Shown here piece after piece: positions 1-5,030 of a stretch of 5,030 nucleotides of DNA. How positions within the stretch are numbered: position 1 is the stretch's first letter; each line of letters begins with the position of its first letter. The notes under the pieces are model-generated. The model saw only the letters and a program-made list of their open reading frames with translations. It was not told where the DNA came from and searched no databases. The stretch spans positions 1 to 5,030 of the forward strand of contig JAFKLV010000182.1 of assembly GCA_017304125.1 (NCBI GenBank), given 5' to 3'. This DNA comes from Sphingomonadales bacterium (GTDB lineage Bacteria; Pseudomonadota; Alphaproteobacteria; Sphingomonadales; Sphingomonadaceae). A program made the translations under genes and the position numbers.

Positions 1-302
1 TGGTGGACGGCCGCGAGCTGACCTTGCCGGTCAACGCCCCGGTGCTCTTCTATCTCCAGCGGCTGCGCGACGAGGCGCACCGCTTCGCGATCGGCGCGCA
101 CCGCCAGAAACGCGCCAAGGCGATCGGCGCCAGCCCGCTCGACGAAGTGCCCGGGATCGGCCCGGCGCGGAAGAAGGCGCTGCTGATGCATTTCGGCACC
201 GCGCGCGCGGTGCGCGACGCCAGCCTTGCCGATCTGCAGAAGGCACCGGGAGTCTCCGCCACGGTCGCGCAACAAGTCTATGATTTTTATCACGCAAAAT
301 AG
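1..302 (+). CDS. uvrC: UvrABC system protein C, C-terminal end (partial, 5' cut by window)
   Basis: This is the last 99 or so codons of uvrC, read in the frame starting at base 3 and ending at TAG 300-302; the true start lies upstream, and the GTG at base 3 is an internal valine. UvrC joins the UvrB-DNA pre-incision complex in the cytoplasm and cuts the damaged strand on both sides of the lesion. What is visible is the conserved end of the RNase H-like nuclease domain (NAPVLFYLQRLRDEAHRFAI, then HRQKRAK), followed by the double helix-hairpin-helix DNA-binding tail: first hairpin VPGIGPARKKALL (about residues 49-61 of the fragment), second APGVSATVAQQVY (about 82-94). UvrC proteins are usually about 600-650 residues, so roughly five sixths is missing, only because of the window edge. 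The frame is intact with a normal C-terminus. No T-tailed hairpin follows the stop, so a terminator is not evident. Identity is secure from the LFYLQRLRDEAHRFAI block. Confidence 0.96.
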   Translation, partial: VDGRELTLPVNAPVLFYLQRLRDEAHRFAIGAHRQKRAKAIGASPLDEVPGIGPARKKALLMHFGTARAVRDASLADLQKAPGVSATVAQQVYDFYHAK

Positions 303-350
303 GTTGCGGGGGCGGCGCGGCTCAGCCTAGCATCGCGCAGGGGAAAAATT

Positions 351-360
351 GGGGGAAAGA
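351..360 (+). promoter_or_regulatory. Ribosome binding site for the transglutaminase/TPR gene
   Basis: The purine run GGGGGAAAGA lies directly before ATG 361; its G-rich core (351-356) is about 4 nt from the start, closer than ideal. A second purine run, AGGGGA at 339-344, sits about 4 nt before an in-frame TTG at 349. The ATG is preferred because it is the standard codon and opens directly onto a signal peptide (MRRLPLF...). The TTG start would add only four residues (MGER) and leave the signal peptide working, so the choice has little consequence. Confidence 0.5.
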
Positions 361-3144
361 ATGCGGCGTCTGCCGTTGTTTGTGGCTTTGCTTGCCACCA
401 GTGCGATCGCGCATGCCGGCGATAAGCCGCTCTATCAGCCGATGCCGGATTGGGTGAAACCAGCCCCGGCGATCGACGCCACCAAATTGGGCGACGACGC
501 GCCGATGCTGCTGGTGTTCGACAACCAGCAACGGCTCGAGAACGGGCGTGCCTGGTCCTATATGGAAACCGCGACCCGCGCCGCCTCGGCCGAGGCGCTG
601 AGCAGCATCGGCACGATCAAGATCGAATGGCAGCCGTCGCAGGGCGATCTCATCGTCCACCGCGCGCAGATCATCCGCGGTGCGGAGCGCATCGATCTCA
701 TCAAGGGCGGCAACCCGCTCACCGTGCTGCGGCGCGAAGAGGGGATGGAGCAGCGCATGCTCGACGGCCGTCTCACCGCGACGATGCCGGTCGAGGGGTT
801 GCGCGTCGGCGACGTGCTCGACGTCGCTTTCTCGGTCACGCGGCGCGATCCGACGCTGAAGGGCGATGTGCAGGCGTTCGCGCCGTTGCTCTCCGCGCCG
901 CTGCGGGTGCAATTCGCGCGCGCCGCATTGTCATGGCCGGCGGGCAGCGACATCAAGTGGAAGGCCTATGCCGCCGGCGTCACCGCGCAACCGGTGACCG
1001 AGGGTGGGTATAAGACGCTGTCGATCGCGATGCCGTTGGCCAAGCAGCCGGACATGCCCGACGACGCCCCGGCACGTTTCGCCAAGCTGCCGCTGCTCGA
1101 ATTGACCAGCTTCGCCGACTGGGCGTCGGTGTCGAAGGTGATGGCGCCGCTTTATGCCACCGCTGGCACGATCGCGCCGGGCAGTGCGCTGGCGGCGGAG
1201 GTGACGCGGATCAAGGCCGCGGAAAGCGACCCGCTGAAGCGCGCCGCGCTCGCGCTGCAATTGGTGCAGGAGAAGATCCGCTACCTGATGCTGGGGATGG
1301 ATACCGGCAATTACGTGCCCCAGTCGCCGGCGCAGACGTGGGAATCGCGCTACGGCGATTGCAAGGCCAAAACCTTGCTGCTGCTCGCTCTGCTCCACGA
1401 AATGGGGATCGAGGCGGAGCCGGTGACGGCCAATTCGCGGCTTGGCGATCTGGTGCCGACCCGGCTGCCGAGCGCGGCCGCGTTCGATCACGTCCTCGTC
1501 CGCGCGACGATCAACGGCGAAACATTGTGGCTTGACGGCACGGCGGCGGGCGCGCGGCTCGCCGATATCCACGATACGCCGCCGCGCGGCTATGTCGTGC
1601 CGCTGCGCGCGAGCGGGGCGGAGCCGATGCGGATCGCTCTGCACGCGCCGGCGCGGCCCGACATCGCGATGACCGCCAGCTACGATCAGGGTGCGGGCAT
1701 CGGGCTGCCGGCGCCGTTCAGCGTCAGCGTGACGGTGAAGGGCGCGCTGGCGCAATCGGTGCGGCTGGCCAAGGCGCAGGGTAGTAGTGACGATTTCGAA
1801 AAGTTCGTCCGTCAGATGATCAACTCTTTCGATAAGGACGCCAACCTTGTCTCGCAGGCGGTGAGCTTCGACGATGCCGCGGGCACCGCGACGGTCACCG
1901 CGAGCGGCATCGCTTATCCCGATTGGAATCGCGAGAATGAGCGCTGGCGCCGACCGCTCTATCGCATACAGGCAGACTTCTCCCCGGATCGTGCGCGTGC
2001 CGCGTGGAAGGATATCCCGGTCAAGACCGATGCGCCGTTCTACGTGACGCTGCGCACTCGCCTGCGCCTGCCGCGCGGCGGGTTCACGATCGACGGGGCG
2101 AAGGCGGAGCAGGCGGTGCTGGCCGGGCAAGCGGTCGATCGCAGCGTCGCGCTGGACGGCGAGTGGATCGTCGCCGACGACAAGACGACGAGCAGCGGGG
2201 TGGAAATTCCTGTCGCAGACATTCCCGCCGAGCGCCGCAAGGTCGCCGCGGCGAAGGCGAATGCGCCGCGGGCAGTGGCACCGGCCGATTATCCCAGCTC
2301 GTGGGACGAGATCGCCGCCGCGCGCCGCGACAAGAAGCTCGACCCGATCCTCGCGGTCTATGCCCGCCAGATCCGCGAGCGGCCCGATCAGCGATCGAGC
2401 TACACCGATCGCGCGTGGTTCCTCGAGAAAGTGTACGACCGCAAGGCGGCGATCGCCGATCTGGACAAGGCGCTGGCGATCGAGCCCGATGCCGACACCT
2501 ATGTGAAGCGCGCCCGGCTCTATGCCGCGCTCGGCAATGACGCCAAGGCGCTGGCCGATGCGATCGAGGCCAATCGGATCGATCCGTCCGACGATGCTGC
2601 GCTCGGGCGGCTGGCGACGGCGCGCGCCGATCGCGGCGAAAAGGCGGTGGCGCTGGAACTGATCCAGGAACGGATCGATCAGGGCGACAAGAACAAGGCC
2701 AGCTATTTGTCGTTCAAGGCCGATCTGCAGATGCAGTTCGGCGACAAGGACGGCGCGATCGAAACGATCGACAGCGCGATCGGGCTGAAGCCGGCCGATG
2801 CCGGATTGCTCAACGCGCGCTGCTGGCTGAAGGGGCTGGGCAATATCGCGCTCGATACCGCGCTCAAGGATTGCACCAAGGCGATCGCGCTGAGCGACAA
2901 TAGCGCCGGGGTGCTCGACAGCCGGGCGATGATCTATTTCCGCATGGGGCGGATGGACGAGGCGCTGGCCGATCTCGATTCCGCGCTGGCGATCGTGCCC
3001 GATATGGCGGCCAGTCTTTATATGCGCGGGGTAATCCGGCGGCACAGCGGCAAGACGCAGGAGGGCGACCGCGACCTCGCCGCGGCGCGCACGCTCTCGC
3101 CGCAGATCGATCGCGAATATACGCGCTACGGGATCGTGCCCTGA
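361..3144 (+). CDS. Exported DUF3857 / transglutaminase-like / TPR protein
   Basis: A 927-residue protein, function unknown, probably periplasmic or envelope-associated. Seen in order: a signal peptide (MRR, a hydrophobic core about 4-15, and a likely signal peptidase I cut after AHA at residue 19); a beta-rich region about 50-210 matching the DUF3857 pattern that usually precedes bacterial transglutaminases; a transglutaminase/protease-like domain about 265-400 with a complete apparent triad: Cys334 in YGDCKAK, His377 in FDHVLV and Asp392 in WLDGT. A second beta-rich segment spans about 430-620. About seven TPR units follow (about 679-916), recognisable from repeats such as AIADLDKALAIEPD and EALADLDSALAIVPD, for protein-protein contacts. 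The triad suggests Cys-dependent protein cross-linking, amide hydrolysis or transfer; the substrate cannot be read from sequence. It starts 58 nt after uvrC on the same strand and may have its own promoter. An in-frame TTG at 349 is the alternative start. Domain assignment is firm, biochemical role is not. Confidence 0.9.
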   Translation: MRRLPLFVALLATSAIAHAGDKPLYQPMPDWVKPAPAIDATKLGDDAPMLLVFDNQQRLENGRAWSYMETATRAASAEALSSIGTIKIEWQPSQGDLIVHRAQIIRGAERIDLIKGGNPLTVLRREEGMEQRMLDGRLTATMPVEGLRVGDVLDVAFSVTRRDPTLKGDVQAFAPLLSAPLRVQFARAALSWPAGSDIKWKAYAAGVTAQPVTEGGYKTLSIAMPLAKQPDMPDDAPARFAKLPLLELTSFADWASVSKVMAPLYATAGTIAPGSALAAEVTRIKAAESDPLKRAALALQLVQEKIRYLMLGMDTGNYVPQSPAQTWESRYGDCKAKTLLLLALLHEMGIEAEPVTANSRLGDLVPTRLPSAAAFDHVLVRATINGETLWLDGTAAGARLADIHDTPPRGYVVPLRASGAEPMRIALHAPARPDIAMTASYDQGAGIGLPAPFSVSVTVKGALAQSVRLAKAQGSSDDFEKFVRQMINSFDKDANLVSQAVSFDDAAGTATVTASGIAYPDWNRENERWRRPLYRIQADFSPDRARAAWKDIPVKTDAPFYVTLRTRLRLPRGGFTIDGAKAEQAVLAGQAVDRSVALDGEWIVADDKTTSSGVEIPVADIPAERRKVAAAKANAPRAVAPADYPSSWDEIAAARRDKKLDPILAVYARQIRERPDQRSSYTDRAWFLEKVYDRKAAIADLDKALAIEPDADTYVKRARLYAALGNDAKALADAIEANRIDPSDDAALGRLATARADRGEKAVALELIQERIDQGDKNKASYLSFKADLQMQFGDKDGAIETIDSAIGLKPADAGLLNARCWLKGLGNIALDTALKDCTKAIALSDNSAGVLDSRAMIYFRMGRMDEALADLDSALAIVPDMAASLYMRGVIRRHSGKTQEGDRDLAAARTLSPQIDREYTRYGIVP

Positions 3145-3172
3145 CTGGGACAGAACTGCGGCCCTGATCGTC

Positions 3173-3193
3173 ACCCCGGCCTTGAGCCGGGGT
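3173..3193. repeat. Left-arm hairpin of the REPIN-like element
   Basis: Perfect 8-bp stem ACCCCGGC (3173-3180) with GCCGGGGT (3186-3193) around a 5-nt loop, CTTGA. It begins 28 nt after the stop codon of the transglutaminase/TPR gene. No U-tract follows it, so it is not a classical intrinsic terminator, though a stem this GC-rich could block 3' exonucleases. Confidence 0.85.
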
Positions 3194-3251
3194 CCATCGT
3201 GCCGCGAACTCTGCGGCTAGAACCCGTTGCCCCGCGCCTGCCTCCCTATGG

Positions 3252-3272
3252 ACCCCGGCTAAAGGCCGGGGT
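3252..3272. repeat. Right-arm hairpin of the REPIN-like element
   Basis: Perfect 8-bp stem ACCCCGGC (3252-3259) with GCCGGGGT (3265-3272) around the 5-nt loop TAAAG. The stem sequence is identical to that of the left arm, and the loop is the reverse complement of the left loop except for one base. No T-tract follows immediately. Confidence 0.85.
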
Positions 3273-3349
3273 GACATGGGGGATAAGGATATCGAACCGC
3301 ACCGGCTCGCGCTGTGTCGCGGCGCTAACCCATTTTTTTGTATCGGTTT

Positions 3350-3378
3350 TTGCGGTTTGTTCATTTCCCGCTCATTAA
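3350..3378 (+). promoter_or_regulatory. Candidate sigma-70-type promoter for the deacetylase operon
   Basis: A TTGCGG box (3350-3355) and a CATTAA box (3373-3378) are 17 bp apart within the only AT-rich stretch upstream of the deacetylase start. Both boxes are imperfect matches to TTGACA/TATAAT. If used, transcription would start near 3384-3386, only about 5-7 nt before ATG 3391, giving an almost leaderless mRNA. This would fit the absence of a good Shine-Dalgarno there. It is a by-eye prediction only. Confidence 0.3.
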
Positions 3379-3390
3379 AGCCGGGCCGGG

Positions 3391-4338
3391 ATGCAGGTTT
3401 TTCTGACGATCGATACCGAATTGTCCTGGCGCCATCATGCGTCGGGCTTGGCGGTGGACGAAGTGATGGCGCGCTCGTTCGAGCCGGCCGGCGTGGGCCT
3501 CGCGCATCAGCTCGACCTGCTGGCGCAGCATGCGCTGAAAGCGACCTTCTTCGTCGATCCGATGCCGGCGCTGGTCTACGGGCTCGCGCCGATCCAGACG
3601 GTGGTGTCGCAGATTCGCGACGCGGGGCAGGAGGTGCAGCTTCATCTCCACGCGAACTGGCGCGGGGCCTCGGCCGAGGATCGCCGCCAGCACGGCCAGT
3701 TCGATCTGGTCGATTTTTCGCGCGCCGCGCAGCAGATGCTGATCCGCGAGGCGGTTGCCTTGATCGTCGAGGCCGGCGCGCCGCTGCCGATCGCGTTCCG
3801 CGGTGGCAATTATGCCGCGAACGACGATACGTTGCGCACGCTGGCCGCGCTCGGTTTCCGCTACGACAGCAGCCATAACGGCGCAGCGCAGCCGTGGCCG
3901 AGCGCGATCGATCTGCCCGCGGCGCAGATCGCCCCGATCGCGCGCCACGGCGTGACCGAGGTGCCGGTCACGGTAATCGAGGATTTCGCGGGCAGCTATC
4001 GCCAGTTCCAGATCTGCGCGCTGTCGATCGACGAGCAGCAGGCCGCGCTCGATCACGCGATCGCCGAGCGACATGTCGCGACGACGATCGTCGGGCATAG
4101 TTTCGAGCTGGCGGTGCGCGACGGCACGCGCCCCAATGCGGTCCATACGCGTCGTTTCGCGCAATTGTGCGCCTTGCTCGCCGAGCGGCGCGCCGAGGCG
4201 CCGACGGCGCATTTCACCGATCGGCCGCCGCTCGTGCTCGGGCAGGACGACCAGCCGTTGCCGGCCAGTTTCGGTCGCCGCCGGATGCGTCAGGTGGAGC
4301 AGGTCTGGTCCAATCTGGTGGAGGAACGCGCGACGTGA
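3391..4338 (+). CDS. Polysaccharide deacetylase-like protein (NodB/CE4 superfamily, WalW-like)
   Basis: A 315-residue protein, likely a metal-dependent carbohydrate N- or O-deacetylase. Visible family motifs in order: TIDTE (residues 6-10, Asp8 as the probable catalytic base), KATFFVDP (50-57), EVQLHLHANW (81-90, His85 and His87 as probable metal ligands), FRGGNY (136-141, Arg137), GFRYDSSHNG (155-164, Asp159) and VGHSFEL (234-240, His236 in the usual late histidine motif). The D-x-E first motif and LHLH second motif differ from the textbook TFDDG and HxxxH and resemble the branch that includes WalW-type lipopolysaccharide proteins and other D-x-E deacetylases. There is no signal peptide or membrane helix, so it probably acts in the cytoplasm on a precursor. 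ATG 3391 gives motif 1 at the usual extreme N-terminal position; only a weak GGGCCGGG precedes it. Its last bases overlap the next gene, implying joint function. The fold is secure; the substrate is not. Confidence 0.87.
   Translation: MQVFLTIDTELSWRHHASGLAVDEVMARSFEPAGVGLAHQLDLLAQHALKATFFVDPMPALVYGLAPIQTVVSQIRDAGQEVQLHLHANWRGASAEDRRQHGQFDLVDFSRAAQQMLIREAVALIVEAGAPLPIAFRGGNYAANDDTLRTLAALGFRYDSSHNGAAQPWPSAIDLPAAQIAPIARHGVTEVPVTVIEDFAGSYRQFQICALSIDEQQAALDHAIAERHVATTIVGHSFELAVRDGTRPNAVHTRRFAQLCALLAERRAEAPTAHFTDRPPLVLGQDDQPLPASFGRRRMRQVEQVWSNLVEERAT
4320..4326 (+). promoter_or_regulatory. Strong Shine-Dalgarno for the GNAT acyltransferase, inside the deacetylase gene
   Basis: GGAGGAA lies 8 nt before GTG 4335, a near-ideal match to the 16S rRNA 3' end at near-ideal spacing. 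This decides the start of the downstream gene as GTG 4335, whose bases overlap the TGA of the deacetylase (GTGA, 4335-4338). It indicates translational coupling of the two genes. Confidence 0.8.
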
Positions 4339-5030
4339 GCGCCAGCGCGCTGAAGTTCCAGATCGGCGCGCGCACGCTGGCAGAAATTCCGCGCCGTTTG
4401 CGTCGCATCGCGCTGTCGCTCGATCAGGCGCTGGCGGGCGTGCCGCCGATACTGCCGGCGCTCGATCCGGCCGATGACGGTTATCTGGTGACCTCGCTGC
4501 CGCAGGATGCAGCGCTGGCGTGGCGCGGCTTGGCCTTCGCGCGGCAGCACTACATCCGTTATTATGTCGATCTGTCGGCGGGGGAGGCGGCGTGGCGTGC
4601 CGGCCTCTCGGGGCAGGCGCGCGCGACGCTCAACCGCAAGACGCGCAAGCTGGCCGAGGCCGGCGACGGCCTGCTCGATGTGCGCGGCTATCGCACCCCG
4701 GCGGAGCTGGCGATCTTCCACCCGCTCGCCCGCGCGGTATCGGCGACCACCTATCAGGAGCGGTTGATGCAATCGGGGCTCCCGGCCGACGCGGCGCACG
4801 GGCACGCGCTGGCTGCGGCGGACGGGGTGCGGGCGTGGCTGCTGTTCCTGCGCGACGCGCCGATCGCCTATCTGTGGTGCGGCGCCGACGGCGATACCCT
4901 GCGCTACGATCATGTCGGGCATGATCCGGCTTATGGCGCGCTGTCGCCGGGCAATGTGCTGCTCGGCGCGGCGCTGGCGAGCCTGTTCGGCGACCGTTTT
5001 GCCCGGTTCGACTTCACCGAGGGCGAGGGG
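4335..5030 (+). CDS. GNAT-family acyltransferase, BioF2/CelD-like (partial, 3' cut by window)
   Basis: An open frame of 232 codons runs from GTG 4335 to the window end with no stop, so the C-terminus is missing. The protein resembles the Acetyltransf_6 (BioF2/CelD, FemAB-like) group of the GNAT superfamily: a basic helix NRKTRKL (100-106), a TTYQERL segment (138-144), a central strand pair VRAWLLFLRDAPIAYLWCG (165-183), the hallmark YDHVGHDPAYGALSPGNVLL (191-210) and RFDFTEGEG near the cut (224-232). Members transfer acyl or aminoacyl groups to amino sugars, cell-wall precursors or polysaccharides, usually in the cytoplasm; many are typical members of exopolysaccharide loci. No signal peptide or membrane helix is seen. 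The start is set by a strong GGAGGAA 8 nt upstream and a 3-base overlap with the deacetylase stop. The pairing suggests the acyltransferase may use an amine exposed by the deacetylase. Family assignment is good; donor and acceptor are unknown. Confidence 0.83.
   Translation, partial: MSASALKFQIGARTLAEIPRRLRRIALSLDQALAGVPPILPALDPADDGYLVTSLPQDAALAWRGLAFARQHYIRYYVDLSAGEAAWRAGLSGQARATLNRKTRKLAEAGDGLLDVRGYRTPAELAIFHPLARAVSATTYQERLMQSGLPADAAHGHALAAADGVRAWLLFLRDAPIAYLWCGADGDTLRYDHVGHDPAYGALSPGNVLLGAALASLFGDRFARFDFTEGEG

Larger units (their letters stand above)
3170..3275. repeat. REPIN-like element: two inverted 28-nt palindromic arms
   Basis: The left arm (3170-3197) and the reverse complement of the right arm (3248-3275) agree at 27 of 28 positions, differing only inside the hairpin loop (CTTGA against CTTTA). 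The arms are separated by a 50-nt spacer that itself contains a small GCCGC/GCGGC stem (3201-3205 with 3213-3217). Each arm alone folds into an 8-bp stem, so the DNA or RNA can form two small hairpins or one long stem with a large loop. This matches the design of REP doublets (REPINs), which are non-autonomous elements mobilised in trans by RAYT transposases in other bacteria. GTCACCCCGG-type palindromes are, from memory, frequent in sphingomonad and other alphaproteobacterial intergenic regions. No transposase is in the window. It could alternatively serve as a transcription attenuator or mRNA 3'-end stabiliser for the upstream gene. Confidence 0.85.
3145..3390. other. Intergenic region with palindromic repeat and AT-rich promoter-like segment
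   Basis: This 246-base gap holds no convincing gene. Bases 3170-3275 are a paired inverted-repeat element (described separately). Bases 3330-3380 are strikingly T-rich for this genome, with a 7-T run at 3333-3339 and a 5-T run at 3347-3351, and probably include promoter sequence for the deacetylase operon. The 7-T run could also be the tail of a terminator, but the only stem in front of it is a weak GCGC pairing near 3310-3325. Short frames crossing the region lack sensible start context and overlap the repeat. Confidence 0.6.

Noticed and set aside
304..333. TTGCGG (304-309) and TAGCAT (328-333) as a promoter for the transglutaminase/TPR gene
   Set aside because: The boxes are weak, 18 bp apart and lie in GC-rich sequence directly after uvrC, so a chance match is likely.
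349..363. TTG 349 as the start of the transglutaminase/TPR gene
   Set aside because: It adds only MGER before the signal peptide. ATG 361 is a standard start with an adjacent purine run. The alternative is kept as possible but less likely.
931..3174. A 747-codon open frame on the minus strand covering most of the transglutaminase/TPR gene
   Set aside because: It is very rich in Arg, Asp and His with no recognisable domain, which is typical of the antisense shadow of a GC-rich gene. The + strand frame has a signal peptide, catalytic motifs and TPRs.
3310..3339. A Rho-independent terminator ending in the 7-T run at 3333-3339
   Set aside because: The only stem before the T run is a 4-bp GCGC pairing with a long loop, separated from the Ts by several bases; too weak to call.
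3276..3878. A 200-codon + strand open frame starting in the intergenic region and overlapping the deacetylase gene
   Set aside because: It runs out of frame through the deacetylase motifs, has Arg/Gly/Ala-rich composition and matches no family; its start lies in the noncoding repeat flank.
3361..4212. A 283-codon minus-strand open frame opposite the deacetylase gene
   Set aside because: Low-complexity Arg/Asp-rich translation with no motif. The + strand frame carries all the CE4-type motifs.
4290..4922. A 210-codon minus-strand open frame opposite the acyltransferase gene
   Set aside because: Arg/Gln-rich shadow composition and no family motif. The + strand frame from GTG 4335 shows GNAT/FemAB-like motifs, a strong ribosome site and no stop to the window edge.
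4520..4924. A 134-codon + strand frame inside the acyltransferase region
   Set aside because: It is an alternative frame over the same bases, with Ala/Gly/Arg-rich composition and no ribosome site or motif.
1..5030. Very frequent CGATCG/GCGATC words across the genes
   Set aside because: They follow from codon preference for GCG, ATC, GAT and CGC in a GC-rich genome and show no regular spacing or intergenic clustering.

Overview
The window is GC-rich (roughly two thirds G+C by eye), with strong G/C preference at third codon positions. All four recognisable genes lie on the + strand. Codon use, the gene types and a GTCACCCCGG-type intergenic palindrome suggest an alphaproteobacterium, most likely Sphingomonadales (Sphingomonas or a relative). 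This assignment is inferred from style, since no rRNA or other phylogenetic marker is present.

Layout: (1) 1-302 is the 3' end of uvrC, the nucleotide-excision-repair endonuclease subunit, with its tandem helix-hairpin-helix tail. (2) 361-3144 is a large exported protein: a signal peptide, a DUF3857-like beta-rich region, a transglutaminase/protease-like domain with an intact Cys-His-Asp triad, a linker and about seven tetratricopeptide repeats. (3) 3145-3390 is a 246-base intergenic region. It holds a 106-bp inverted-repeat element made of two near-identical 28-nt palindromic arms (REPIN-like), followed by an AT-rich stretch that probably contains the promoter of the next operon. (4) 3391-4338 is a polysaccharide-deacetylase-like (NodB/CE4 fold) protein without a signal peptide. 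(5) 4335-5030 is a GNAT/FemAB-like acyltransferase of the BioF2/CelD type, cut by the window end. It overlaps the deacetylase stop codon by three bases (GTGA) and has a strong Shine-Dalgarno inside the deacetylase gene.

How they relate: uvrC and the transglutaminase/TPR gene are co-directional neighbours with no clear functional link. The deacetylase and the acyltransferase are translationally coupled and probably form the start of an operon for making or modifying a surface polysaccharide or other amino-sugar glycan: one enzyme would remove an N-acyl group and the other would transfer an acyl or aminoacyl group. The window looks mostly like ordinary chromosome. The points most worth a second look are the coupled deacetylase/acyltransferase pair and the REPIN-like element in front of it. 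No phage, insertion sequence, CRISPR array, tRNA or rRNA is visible.
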